The notes below the pieces were generated by a model. The model was not told where the DNA came from and made no database searches. It was given only the letters and a program-made list of their open reading frames with translations. The translations under genes were made by a program, and so were the position numbers. A stretch of DNA of 53,220 bases, from assembly GCF_014897705.1 (NCBI RefSeq), contig NZ_JABUXV010000025.1, forward strand, positions 1 to 53,220, given 5' to 3'. This document shows, one piece after another, positions 25,119-34,765 of this stretch (the first letter of the stretch is position 1; every line of letters begins with the position of its first letter). Source of the DNA: Brachybacterium sp. FME24 (GTDB taxonomy: Bacteria > Actinomycetota > Actinomycetes > Actinomycetales > Dermabacteraceae).

Positions 25119-25206
25119 GGGGCCTTCGAGGAGAAGAGTCGTCGCGTCCGGGTCCGGCGCTATGAAGGCAACCCTAACCTGGTGCTCGTGCCCAGGGGCG
25201 TGCGGC

Positions 25207-26085
25207 TCAGGGGGTGGGCGGCAGCCCGACCAGTTCTGCACTGCGCTGCCACAGCGCCTCGGCGAGCTCGAGGTCGTCGGCCTGCGGGTTCATGCGCGTG
25301 GCGGGCCGGTCCTGGTCGTAGTAGCGGCCGGAGGTCCAGGTCGACCCCGGAGTCCCGGTGAGGAACCAGGCCAGGGTCGCACCGCCCTGCTCGGGACTGA
25401 TCATCGGCGCGAGTCGAGCCAGTGGTGACTGGTAGAGCCAGCGCATCGGGCTGGTGGAGCCCGTGGAGAAGCTGGTGCGCACGAGGCCGGGATGGAAGGC
25501 TGCCGAGAAGAGCCCTTGATCATGGAACTTCTCCCGCAGGCTGCGGGTGAACAGCACGTTCGCGAGCTTCGCATCCCCGTAGGCCTTGCGCGGGCTGTAG
25601 CGCCGCGCGTTGGCCAGATCCTCGAGGTCCAGGTGCCCGAACAGTCGGTGCGCCACGCTCGAGGTGTTCACGACCGAAGCGCCCCCGGCCAGCAGCCGCG
25701 GCAGCAGGAGAGTGGTCAGCAGGAACGGGGCGAGATGGTTGATCTGGAACGTCTTCTCGAAACCGTCGGCGGTGGGGGTGCGGTCGCCGAAGATTCCGCC
25801 CGCATTGTTGGCGAGTGCATCGATGCCGTGCTCGGTGGTCGCCTCCGAGAGCTCATCGGCGAGTCGGCGCACGTCGGCGAGACGCGCGAAGTCGGCGACG
25901 AAGTGCTCGGCGCCGACGTCCTGCGCGACCGCCGCGGTCTTCTGCGGGGAGCGACCGACCAGGAGCAGGCGGCTGCCCTGGCCTGCGAGCTGTTGGGCCG
26001 CCGCGGCACCGATGCCGTCGGAGGCGCCGGTGATGACGATGGTGGCCGGGGTCGGGGAGGGATCTGACGTCGTGCTCTGCTCCAT
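25207..26085 (-). CDS. Short-chain dehydrogenase/reductase
   Basis: SDR of 292 aa. Cofactor motif: IVITGASDGIGAAAAQQLA. NNAG motif: ALANNAGGIFG. Catalytic Ser is in VNTSSVAH and the Tyr-Lys in KAYGDAKLANVLF. It belongs with the retinol-dehydrogenase-like group, as does the SDR at 11.2-12.1 kb. The ATG at 26085 is 8-9 nt after GGAG. It follows the MarR gene by 5 bp, so it is the second gene of the marR operon and probably under that regulator. Confidence 0.9.
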   Translation of the reverse strand: MEQSTTSDPSPTPATIVITGASDGIGAAAAQQLAGQGSRLLLVGRSPQKTAAVAQDVGAEHFVADFARLADVRRLADELSEATTEHGIDALANNAGGIFGDRTPTADGFEKTFQINHLAPFLLTTLLLPRLLAGGASVVNTSSVAHRLFGHLDLEDLANARRYSPRKAYGDAKLANVLFTRSLREKFHDQGLFSAAFHPGLVRTSFSTGSTSPMRWLYQSPLARLAPMISPEQGGATLAWFLTGTPGSTWTSGRYYDQDRPATRMNPQADDLELAEALWQRSAELVGLPPTP

Positions 26086-26090
26086 GCGGG

Positions 26091-26609
26091 TCACTCCGTG
26101 CTCGTGTCGTGGGCGGAGACGTCGCCCGAATTCTCCAGGAAGCGCGCCAGCAGCTCCGCCAGCTGCGTCTGCTCCGCGCGTGTGAGCCGGGCGTCCAGCA
26201 GCTCCTGCTCGGCGCGCACGTGGGGGACCACGATCTCGTCGACCAGCTCCCGACCGGCGTCGGTGAGGCGTACCAGGACGCGGCGCCGGTTGGAGGGGTC
26301 CATCGTCCGCTCCAGCAGGCCTTTGTCCTCCAGGCGTTGCAGGCGGTTGGTCATGGCGGCGCCGGTGATCATGCTGGAGGCGGCCAGTTCGCCGGGGGTG
26401 AGCGTGAACGGCTTCCCGGAGCGACGCAGGGTGGCGAGCGTGTCGAACTCCCCGCGATGCAGGCCGTAGCCCCGGAAAGTCGTCTGCAGCGTGCGGCTGG
26501 CGATCTCCTCGACTCGGGAGAGGCGACCGATCACCCCCATCGGGGTCGTGTCCAGGTCCGGGCGCTCCCGGGCCCACTGGGCGAGGAAGTCACTCACTCG
26601 GTCGGCCAT
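26091..26609 (-). CDS. MarR-family transcriptional regulator
   Basis: A 172-aa winged-helix repressor. Recognition region: FTLTPGELAASSMITGAAMTNRLQRLEDKGL. Wing: ERTMDPSNRRRVLVRLTDAGRE, the conserved DxRR-like feature of MarR proteins. An N-terminal dimer helix holds GLHRGEFDTLATLRRSG. It is transcribed with the SDR and divergent from an EamA transporter. The shared 99-bp gap holds an inverted repeat that overlaps the transporter promoter. Confidence 0.93.
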   Translation of the reverse strand: MADRVSDFLAQWARERPDLDTTPMGVIGRLSRVEEIASRTLQTTFRGYGLHRGEFDTLATLRRSGKPFTLTPGELAASSMITGAAMTNRLQRLEDKGLLERTMDPSNRRRVLVRLTDAGRELVDEIVVPHVRAEQELLDARLTRAEQTQLAELLARFLENSGDVSAHDTSTE

Positions 26610-26663
26610 GTCGTCGCCTCCTGGGGATGCGTGGGCGGAGTGCGCGTCCGCAATGCTTCGAGG

Positions 26664-26722
26664 TCTAACTGTTTGACGGAAGCGTATCGCAGGCCTAGTG
26701 TCTCAACCATGAAACAGTTAGA
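26664..26722. promoter_or_regulatory. 11-bp inverted repeat in the marR-eamA intergenic region
   Basis: TCTAACTGTTT (26664-26674) and its exact reverse complement AAACAGTTAGA (26712-26722) are separated by 37 bp. The left arm touches the -35 of the eamA-like promoter. The right arm starts just inside its coding sequence. Two separated half-sites on either side of a leaderless promoter would suit repression by a MarR dimer pair or looping. Confidence 0.6.
26673..26701 (+). promoter_or_regulatory. Promoter of the eamA-like gene (leaderless)
   Basis: TTGACG (26673-26678), a 17-bp spacer and TAGTGT (26696-26701), then 7 nt to the ATG at 26709. Good consensus and spacing support this start and a leaderless mRNA. 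Confidence 0.65.
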
Positions 26723-27650
26723 TGTCGAAGTAAATCGGTCGGTGATGCTGTCCGGCGACGCCCCTGCGGCCGCTGCCGGCCCCCGATCGCTCCTCTCGCG
26801 CACCGCCCTGCTCACCGCGATCGCACCGCTCACCTGGGGCACCACCTACCTGGTCACCACCGAACTGCTGCCTCCCGGCCACCCCCTGTGGTCCGGAGTG
26901 CTGCGCGCACTGCCCGCCGGCCTGCTCGCCCTCGCGATCGGGCGCACCCTGCCTCGTGGCCACTGGTGGTGGCGCTCCCTGCTGTTGGGCACCTTGAACA
27001 TCGGCGCCTTCTTCCCGCTGCTGTTCCTGGCCGCGTACCTGCTGCCCGGGGGAGTGGCGGGCGTCTTCGGGGCCACCGGACCGCTGCTGGTCGCGATGCT
27101 CGCCGCCGTCCTGCTCGGTGAGCGGCCGACGGCCCGGAGGCTGACCTGGGGCGTACTCGCCGCACTCGGCGTCGCCGCCATGGCGCTCGGACCCGACGCC
27201 GCACTGAACCCGCTCGGCATCCTGGCCGCCCTGGCCGGTGTCCTGTCCATGGCGCTGGGCACCGTGCTCTCCGCGCGCTGGCGACCGCCCGTCGGCCCCG
27301 TCACCTTCGCCGGCTGGCAGCTCACCGCCGGCGGCCTGGTGATCGCGCCGCTCGCCCTTGCCGTGGAGGGGGCGCCGCCCGCGTTGGACGCCGCCGCGCT
27401 GCTGGGCTACACCTGGCTCACCCTGGTCGGTGGGCTGCTCGCCTACGTGCTGTGGTTCCGCGGCCTGGGCGCGATGCCCACCGGGGCAGCTGCTTTTCTC
27501 CCGGTCCTCTCGCCACTGGTTGCCGCCGCTCTGGGGTTCCTGGTGCTCGGGGAGCAGTTGACCGCGGTGCAGGGCGCAGGATTCGCTCTCGCCCTGGTCG
27601 CGGTCGTCGCAGCACAAGGGTCCTCTCGTGCGAAGAAGGTCGCGGAATGA
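26709..27650 (+). CDS. EamA-family (DMT) transporter
   Basis: Membrane protein of 313 aa with about ten helices in two EamA repeats. Landmarks are TWGTTYLVTTELLPPGHPLWSGVLRALPAG in the first repeat (given here as two overlapping motifs) and GYTWLTLVGGLLAYVLWFRGLG in the second. Members export metabolites or drugs; the substrate is unknown. The start at 26709 is set by the leaderless promoter; an ATG at 26745 is possible. The last codons overlap the next gene (ATGA). Regulation by the divergent MarR is likely. Confidence 0.92.
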   Translation: MKQLDVEVNRSVMLSGDAPAAAAGPRSLLSRTALLTAIAPLTWGTTYLVTTELLPPGHPLWSGVLRALPAGLLALAIGRTLPRGHWWWRSLLLGTLNIGAFFPLLFLAAYLLPGGVAGVFGATGPLLVAMLAAVLLGERPTARRLTWGVLAALGVAAMALGPDAALNPLGILAALAGVLSMALGTVLSARWRPPVGPVTFAGWQLTAGGLVIAPLALAVEGAPPALDAAALLGYTWLTLVGGLLAYVLWFRGLGAMPTGAAAFLPVLSPLVAAALGFLVLGEQLTAVQGAGFALALVAVVAAQGSSRAKKVAE

Positions 27651-28303
27651 GGATTCTTATCATCGGAGGAACCGGCGCGGCAGGTTCGCGGATCGCGACC
27701 GACGCGCAACGACGCGGGCATGAGGTCACCGTCGCCGCGCGCACCGCCACGCCCCAGGGTCCAGGCTTGGAGCCCGAGGTGGTGCGGCTGGAGGCGTCCG
27801 ACGTCGATGCCGTCGTGGCCCGCGCCGCACAGGCGGACGTGGTCATCGGGGCGACCCGGCCCGCTGTCGGCCGAGAGGACGACGTCACCGCAGTGACGCG
27901 CTCGCTCGCCGTGGGAACGGCCCTGGCAGGGGTGCGCCTGCTGGTGGTCGGCGGCGCCGCCCCGCTGCGGGTGCCCGGCACGGACCGGGCGGCGCTGGAC
28001 GACCCCCGGTGGGTGCCGCCGGCGATCCGATCCATCGCCGCAGCCAGCAGTCGCCAGCTCGAGCTGCTGCGCATGACGGACGGTGTGGCCCCGTGGACTT
28101 ATCTGGCACCGGCCGCCGATTTCGCGCCCGGCCCCTCCCGCGGGACATACCGGTCGCACCTCGGGAAGGAGGGCGCCGTGCCGGATCTGGTGATCGCAGA
28201 CGACGGTACCTCGCGGATCTCGATGGAGGACTTCGCGCTCGCCGTGTGCGATGAGATCGAGCACCCACGGATGCTGCGCGGCGTGATCGCGCTGGGGTGG
28301 TGA
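27647..28303 (+). CDS. NAD(P)-binding Rossmann protein (NmrA/epimerase-like)
   Basis: A 218-aa atypical SDR. The N-terminal MRILIIGGTGAAGSRIATDAQ is a clear Rossmann motif and the fold continues with VVIGATRP and LLVVGGAAPLRVPG, as in the flavin-reductase/NmrA-like group. The classical YxxxK pair is not obvious. It is translationally coupled to the transporter (4-bp overlap), so it may act on the same compound class. Confidence 0.85.
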   Translation: MRILIIGGTGAAGSRIATDAQRRGHEVTVAARTATPQGPGLEPEVVRLEASDVDAVVARAAQADVVIGATRPAVGREDDVTAVTRSLAVGTALAGVRLLVVGGAAPLRVPGTDRAALDDPRWVPPAIRSIAAASSRQLELLRMTDGVAPWTYLAPAADFAPGPSRGTYRSHLGKEGAVPDLVIADDGTSRISMEDFALAVCDEIEHPRMLRGVIALGW

Positions 28304-28414
28304 CGGGTCGTCCCGGCGCGCCGTTCCGCCTGCAGGTGGTGGACTCGGTGGAAACCGTCGGTCGAGAAGGACAGTATGGGACCCCCGATCTCTTCTCTGC
28401 GGCAAGGACTTCCG

Positions 28415-29629
28415 ATGGCTGATCTCGCACCCGGCGACGACCACTTCCTGCGCGAACTGATCGACCTGCGTCGGCGCCTGCACGCCGTGCCCGAGGTGGG
28501 TCTGCAGCTGCCGCTCACCCAGCAGCTGGTGCTCGAGGCGCTCGCCGACCTGGACCTGGAGATCACCCTCGGCACCGACACCACTTCGGTCGTGGCCGTG
28601 CTGCGCGGAGGCAGGCCCGGACCCGTCGTCCTGCTGCGCGGCGACATGGACGGCCTGCCGCTGACGGAGGCGACGGACCTGCCGTACGCCTCGACCAACG
28701 GGGCGATGCACGCCTGCGGGCACGACCTGCACGTGGCGGGTCTGGTGGGGGCTGCCCGGCTCCTCGCGGCCCGTCGCGAAGAGCTGACCGGCACGGTCCT
28801 GTTCATGTTCCAGCCCGGCGAGGAGGGCTACGACGGCGCCGGCGTGATGCTGCGCGAGGGCGTGCTGGAGGCGGCGGGGGAGCGGCCGATCGCCGCCTAT
28901 GGCGTGCACGTCTCGGCCGATGTGCGCACCGGTCTGATCACCGGCAGGCCCGGCACGCTGATGGCCGCCTACAGCGTGCTCGACGTGCGCGTGATCGGAC
29001 GGGGCGGGCACGGCTCGCGGCCCCACGAGGCCCTGGACCCGGTGCCGGCGACGGCGGAGATGATCTCTGCCCTGTACACGCACATCACCCGCCGCTACAG
29101 CGCCTTCGACCCGGTGGTCCTGACCGTCGGCGAGATCCACGCAGGCAGCGCCCCGAACATCATTCCCGGCGAGACGCATTTCCGGGCAGGGGTGCGCTCG
29201 TTCAGCACGGCCACCACGGCGCGACTCATCGCGGAGCTGCCGGAGTTCGTCACCGGCATCGGCCGCGCGCACGGACTCTCGGTGCAGGCCACCATGCGCA
29301 ACGTCCTGCCGGCCACGATCAACGACGACGGGGAGGCCGCCACCTTCGAGGCCGCTGCGCGCACTTTGTTCGGGCAGGAGCGCTACCGCGAGCTGGAGAA
29401 TCCGCGCACCGGCTCCGAGGACTTCTCCCGGGTGCTCGCCGAGATCCCCGGCGCCTACGGGTTCGTCGGCGCCGCCCAGGACTTCGATCCCGAGAACATG
29501 CCCGCCTCGAACCACTCTCCGCAGGCCCGTTTCGACGACTCCGTGCTGGCGGATCAGGCTCTGCTGCTGGCGACCCTCGCCTGGGACCGTCTGCAGGTCG
29601 CGGCGGGCGACGGCGACCCGGGAATCTGA
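28415..29629 (+). CDS. M20-family amidohydrolase (metallopeptidase-like)
   Basis: Zinc/manganese amidohydrolase of the IAA-amino-acid-hydrolase/AmhX group (404 aa) that removes an acyl or amino-acid group from N-acylated substrates. Metal-binding and catalytic sites are visible: HACGHDLHVAGLVGAA, MFQPGEEGYDGAG, AYGVHVSAD and the C-terminal ENPRTGSEDFSRVL. The dimerisation domain carries GRGGHGSRPHEALDP. ATG 28415 (AAGGA six bases before) is preferred; ATG 28376 is also preceded by AAGGA and would add 13 residues. Confidence 0.92.
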   Translation: MADLAPGDDHFLRELIDLRRRLHAVPEVGLQLPLTQQLVLEALADLDLEITLGTDTTSVVAVLRGGRPGPVVLLRGDMDGLPLTEATDLPYASTNGAMHACGHDLHVAGLVGAARLLAARREELTGTVLFMFQPGEEGYDGAGVMLREGVLEAAGERPIAAYGVHVSADVRTGLITGRPGTLMAAYSVLDVRVIGRGGHGSRPHEALDPVPATAEMISALYTHITRRYSAFDPVVLTVGEIHAGSAPNIIPGETHFRAGVRSFSTATTARLIAELPEFVTGIGRAHGLSVQATMRNVLPATINDDGEAATFEAAARTLFGQERYRELENPRTGSEDFSRVLAEIPGAYGFVGAAQDFDPENMPASNHSPQARFDDSVLADQALLLATLAWDRLQVAAGDGDPGI

Positions 29630-29649
29630 GCTCCCTGGCTCCGATTGGG

Positions 29650-30579
29650 TCAGATGGTGTCGAGCACCGACACATGCTCATCCAGGGCATCGTGCAGCGC
29701 GAGCAGTCGAGCACAGGTTCCAGATGCCTCACGCAGTCCGAGGTCGGTGTCTGCTCGCTGCTCGACGTTGTAGGTGAGCCAGCCACTCAGCGCCTCCACC
29801 CATCCGCCGAAGACCCACGTTTCCGTAGGAAACGTTGTGCCGGACGAGATGGCGTACGCCGTCAGCACGCGGCGGAAGTCTTCAACGTTCTCTGCCCAGT
29901 CGAGCGCCAGTGTGACCGCTTCTCGAGCGATCGGTCGAGCGCCTGCGGCGTCCCAGTCGACTGCCAGCAATCGTCCAGAAGCGAAGAGTGTGTTCTTCGG
30001 ATCGAGGTCGCCGTGGGAGTCAACATACGTCGTCTCTAGGTCGGGACTTGCTGCTGTCACTGCCTCGAGGCGCGCAAGCTGAGCCGCGGCAGATCGCAGC
30101 TGATCGGCGAGCAGCAACGGCAGCCCTGGCTGCTCGGCCAACGCGGCCCACGTTCCGATCTCCCGTGGCTGGTCGTCGAGTGTCCGAACCCTGTGTCCAC
30201 CCGCTCGGTGGATCTTCGCCAGCAGATCGCCGGCGTTATCGAGGTGTCCGCCCGGGCTCGGGATGATGCCTTCGCACCATCGATGGACTCGCAGCAAGTT
30301 TCCATCCACCCGGAGCAGTGCATGTCCTTCGGGCGTTGGCTTGGGCTCCGGACAGGGTATGCCTGCTCGAAACGCGTTCATCTCGATAGCGAAGGCCGCT
30401 TCGACCCTGTCGCGAAAGTCCGGAGCGTCAGCATGGGCCCGCATGACCTTGACCGCGAACTCGCCGTCCATGGTGGTCACTCGCCACATGTCGTTGGACA
30501 ATCCGCCTTCTACGCGGGTAGTCGCTTCGATCTGGCCGAGGCCGAAGCCCTCGGCCGCCTTGCCCATCAACGTTTCCAT
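29650..30579 (-). CDS. Aminoglycoside-phosphotransferase-fold kinase
   Basis: A 309-aa protein with the APH/choline-kinase fold. N-lobe nucleotide loop is VEGGLSNDMWRV with Lys in FAVKVMRAH. Catalytic motif is VDSHGDLDPKNTL (HGDxxxxN) and the metal-binding Asp is in LAVDWDAAG. It could phosphorylate an aminoglycoside or another small alcohol; resistance is not shown. Composition is visibly poorer in G/C at third positions than flanking genes, a sign of transfer. No Shine-Dalgarno is obvious before the ATG. Confidence 0.82.
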   Translation of the reverse strand: METLMGKAAEGFGLGQIEATTRVEGGLSNDMWRVTTMDGEFAVKVMRAHADAPDFRDRVEAAFAIEMNAFRAGIPCPEPKPTPEGHALLRVDGNLLRVHRWCEGIIPSPGGHLDNAGDLLAKIHRAGGHRVRTLDDQPREIGTWAALAEQPGLPLLLADQLRSAAAQLARLEAVTAASPDLETTYVDSHGDLDPKNTLFASGRLLAVDWDAAGARPIAREAVTLALDWAENVEDFRRVLTAYAISSGTTFPTETWVFGGWVEALSGWLTYNVEQRADTDLGLREASGTCARLLALHDALDEHVSVLDTI

Positions 30580-30769
30580 CGGCCCGAGTCTCGTCGAGTT
30601 GCGGGGCCCGCGCAACTGGATTTCTGGACTGCTGTGAGGCTCGCTTCATGGAGACCTGGACTCCTCGCCGTGACGACGACATTGAGCTCTGTGGCGTCGT
30701 CCATCTCACCGAGGTCGAGGCCCCGATCAGGTCTGCCGCGCGCCTCGCCACACATCGAAGGGACACCCC

Positions 30770-33292
30770 CTAATGCTTATCGCGGGCGAGATGGCCGCGC
30801 AGATACCGACTGGTCACGCCCGATCCGTCGGCCGCGACCTCCTCTGGGGTGCCGGTGACCACGATCCGCCCACCCGCCTCGCCGCCGCCGGGACCCATGT
30901 CGATCACGTGGTCCGCGTTGGCGATCATGTCCAGGTCGTGCTCGATGACCACGACGGTCGCACCGCGTGAGACCAGGCGGTCCAGGACGGACAGGAGGGT
31001 CCGTACGTCCCGGGGGTGCAGTCCGACGCTCGGCTCATCGAACACGAACAGGGCGTCGTCCTGGCGGCGGTCGATCTGCCCGGCGAGCTTGAGCCGCTGC
31101 GCCTCCCCTCCGGAGAGCGCCGGGGTGTCCTCGCCGAGCGTGAGGTACCCGAGCCCGAGGTCGATCAGGGCCTGCAGCTTGCGGCGCACCGCCGTGAGGT
31201 CGCCGACTGCGTCGATCGCCTCGCGCACGGTGAGGGACATCAGGTGGGGCAGGGAGACGCCGACGGGGGAATCCGGGCGCGGCCGCAGGATCGCGTCGGC
31301 CTGCAGGGCATACCGGTGCCCGCCGCACTCGGGGCAGTCGATGTCGATGTCCGGGAGGAACTGCACGTCCAGGGCGACCCGGCCGGTGCCCTCGCAGCGC
31401 GGGCACCGCAGCGAGCCGGTGTTGTAGGAGAAGTCCCCGAGCCGCAACCCCAGCTCGCGGGCGCCCTCGGTGCCGGCGAAGGCGCGCCGCAGATCGTCCT
31501 GCACTCCGCTGTAGGTCGCCACGGTCGAGCGCACGTTCACCCCGATCGGGCTGGCGTCGATCTGGTGCACCCGACGGATCCCCTCGTCCTCGAGCTCCTC
31601 GACGTGGGCCGGCAGGGCGTGCTCGCCGAGGCGGGCCCTCAGCGCGGGCGCCAGGGACTCGAGCACCATCGTCGTCTTCCCGGAGCCCGAGACGCCGGTG
31701 ACCGCGGTGAGCCGCCCGCGCGGAATCTCCACCACCAGAGCCTGCACCGTGTGCACCGGGGCGGTGCGCACGCGCAGGCAGCCGAGGGCGAAGACGTCGT
31801 CCGTCGCGGCCTGATCCCGCACCACCACCGGTTCGCTCCCGTCGAGGAAGCCACCCAGCAGGGATCGTGGCGACGCCTCGATCTGCGCGACGGGACCGGC
31901 GACCACGACGGTGCCGCCGTCGCGACCTGACCCCGGACCGATCTCGATCAGATGATCCACCGCGCGCAGCACCTGCACGTCGTGGTCGACCAGGACCACC
32001 GAGTTCCCGTCGGCGAGCAGGTCCCCGACCAGGGCGAGCAGGCCGTCGATGTTCGAGGGGTGCAGGCCGATGCTGGGCTCGTCGAGCACGTACAGCACAC
32101 CGGTGGTGCGGTTGCGCACGGCGCGGGCGAGCTGGACGCGCTGGAGCTCCCCGGTGGACAGGGTGGACCCGGCGCGGTCCAGGGCGAGGTAGCCGAGTCC
32201 GAGCTGGACCAGGCGGTCCGCCATCGACAGCAGGGTCTCCACCAGCGCTGTGGCCATGGGGTGCATCTCGGCCGGCAGCGGCTCGATGACCGTCGGTGCC
32301 CAGGCGATCAGTTCATCGAGCGTCTGCGCGGATGCGGCGGCGAGGTCCGTCCCCTCGATCCGGGGGAGCAGCGCGGCAGGGTGCAGACGGGTGCCTCGAC
32401 AGTCGGGGCAGGTGCCCTGCGTGAGGAAGCGCGAGACCCGTGCCAGGCGCTTCTCGGTGTCGGCGCGCCGCAGCTCCTCGGTGACGGTGAGGCGGGCATT
32501 GCGGAAGGTGAAGTCGAGCTCGTGCAAGCCCTTCGTGCTGGTGACGGTGATGTGCTTCTTCTCCTCCGGGCCGTCGAGCACCACCTCCCGCTCCCAGTCC
32601 TCGAGATCGCGCCAGGGAACGTCCGTGCGCACCCCGAACTCCCGGGCGATGTCCGGCTGGACGTTGAAGCCGAACATGCTCCAGGGAACCACGGCGCCGC
32701 CCTCGAGCGTCTTGGAGGGATCGGGCACCAGGGTCGAGTCGTCGACGGTGCGCACGATCCCGATGCCCTCGCAGCGCGGGCAGGCGCCCTCGGCGTTGAA
32801 GGCCAACGACTCGGCCTCGGGGGCGAGCACCAGCTCCCCGCACTCCGGGCAGGGGATCGGTGCCTCGGCGGCGACGTCGAGGGTCGGGTCGATGCGGTGC
32901 CCGTTCGGGCAGACGTGCGAGGCCAGGCGCGAGAACATCAGGCGCAGCACGTTGAGCAGCTCGGTGGAGGTGCCGAAGGTCGAGCGCACCCCGGGGACCC
33001 CGGGGCGCTGACGCAGGGCGAGCGCCGCGGGGACGTGCGTGACCTCGTCGACGTCGGCCCGCGGGGCCTGGGACATGCGGCGGCGGGTGTAGGTGGACAG
33101 CGCTTCGATGTAGCGGCGCGACCCCTCCGCGTACAGCACGCCCATCGCGAGCGAGGACTTCCCCGAGCCCGAGACCCCGGCGATCCCGACCACGCGGTGC
33201 AGCGGCACATCGACGTCGATGCTGCGGAGATTGTGGACCCGGGCGCCCCGCACCTCGATGGCCGTGGGCTGGTGGATTCGTCGCTCGCTCAC
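30770..33292 (-). CDS. UvrA2-like tandem ABC ATPase
   Basis: An UvrA paralogue of 840 aa with two ABC modules: Walker [14 protein letters not shown] and [13 protein letters not shown], signatures [14 protein letters not shown] and [14 protein letters not shown], Walker [15 protein letters not shown] and [13 protein letters not shown]. CxxC zinc pairs are present ([18 protein letters not shown]). Between the first CP motif and the next zinc pair there are only about 25 residues where true UvrA has the roughly 110-residue UvrB-binding domain. So this is a class II (DrrC/UvrA2-type) protein linked elsewhere to drug or DNA-damage tolerance. The GTG at 33292 follows a TACCGT -10 box by 7 nt. Confidence 0.9.
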   Translation of the reverse strand: MSERRIHQPTAIEVRGARVHNLRSIDVDVPLHRVVGIAGVSGSGKSSLAMGVLYAEGSRRYIEALSTYTRRRMSQAPRADVDEVTHVPAALALRQRPGVPGVRSTFGTSTELLNVLRLMFSRLASHVCPNGHRIDPTLDVAAEAPIPCPECGELVLAPEAESLAFNAEGACPRCEGIGIVRTVDDSTLVPDPSKTLEGGAVVPWSMFGFNVQPDIAREFGVRTDVPWRDLEDWEREVVLDGPEEKKHITVTSTKGLHELDFTFRNARLTVTEELRRADTEKRLARVSRFLTQGTCPDCRGTRLHPAALLPRIEGTDLAAASAQTLDELIAWAPTVIEPLPAEMHPMATALVETLLSMADRLVQLGLGYLALDRAGSTLSTGELQRVQLARAVRNRTTGVLYVLDEPSIGLHPSNIDGLLALVGDLLADGNSVVLVDHDVQVLRAVDHLIEIGPGSGRDGGTVVVAGPVAQIEASPRSLLGGFLDGSEPVVVRDQAATDDVFALGCLRVRTAPVHTVQALVVEIPRGRLTAVTGVSGSGKTTMVLESLAPALRARLGEHALPAHVEELEDEGIRRVHQIDASPIGVNVRSTVATYSGVQDDLRRAFAGTEGARELGLRLGDFSYNTGSLRCPRCEGTGRVALDVQFLPDIDIDCPECGGHRYALQADAILRPRPDSPVGVSLPHLMSLTVREAIDAVGDLTAVRRKLQALIDLGLGYLTLGEDTPALSGGEAQRLKLAGQIDRRQDDALFVFDEPSVGLHPRDVRTLLSVLDRLVSRGATVVVIEHDLDMIANADHVIDMGPGGGEAGGRIVVTGTPEEVAADGSGVTSRYLRGHLARDKH

Positions 33293-33299
33293 GGGCGTC

Positions 33300-33305
33300 A
33301 CGGTA
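33300..33305 (-). promoter_or_regulatory. -10 box of the UvrA2-like gene (leaderless)
   Basis: TACCGT on the minus strand, 7 nt before the GTG at 33292; it supports that start over longer open-frame extensions. Confidence 0.5.
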
Positions 33306-33362
33306 CTCGCGCTTCCGGAGCGTGACTCTGGCCAGGCAGGGAGGGGCCAGGCAGGGGCGGGG

Positions 33363-34409
<1,047 letters not shown>

Positions 34410-34519
34410 GACCCATGACACCACGCGAGAGCGCAGCGGGCCCTGCCGGGCGGTAGGTCGCATGTGCCGTGTCTGTCGACAAACGGGAGATTCGGCCTCT
34501 CGTCCAGGAGAAGGGGGCC

Positions 34520-34765
34520 ATGGGCACTCTCAGCGTCCAGGCCCTGCGGGCCATCATCTGGTTGTCGCGAGTGGTCCAGGTCGTCATCGTCGACATCGAC
34601 GTGATGCTCGCCCGGCGCGCGATGCCCGTCGGCGTCCTCACCGACCCGGCAGCGCCGAGGGCGACGACGCCTGAGTCCCGCCCCGTGACGAATCGCATGA
34701 TCGAGGGCACAGTGATCCCATGGCAACCGGTGAGCAGAAGGTGGAGGTCGACGGCCGCACGCTGA
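34520..34765 (+). CDS. Possible small gene between ku and ligD
   Basis: An 81-codon frame beginning ATG at 34520, directly after a strong AGGAGAAGGGGG ribosome site. Codons from the ATG to the overlap with ligD end almost always in G or C, like real genes here. The product starts MGTLSVQALRAIIWLSRVVQ and is hydrophobic and basic for about 35 residues, then Pro/Arg-rich. The last 46 bp overlap the ligD start in another frame. I recognise no family. The rest of the 310-bp ku-ligD gap holds both promoters but no box I can assign firmly. Confidence 0.4.
   Translation: MGTLSVQALRAIIWLSRVVQVVIVDIDVMLARRAMPVGVLTDPAAPRATTPESRPVTNRMIEGTVIPWQPVSRRWRSTAAR

Noticed and set aside
30428..30766. Small minus-strand frame between the kinase and UvrA-like genes
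   Set aside because: Codon pattern is not coding-like, it overlaps the kinase gene in another frame, and no ribosome site is present.
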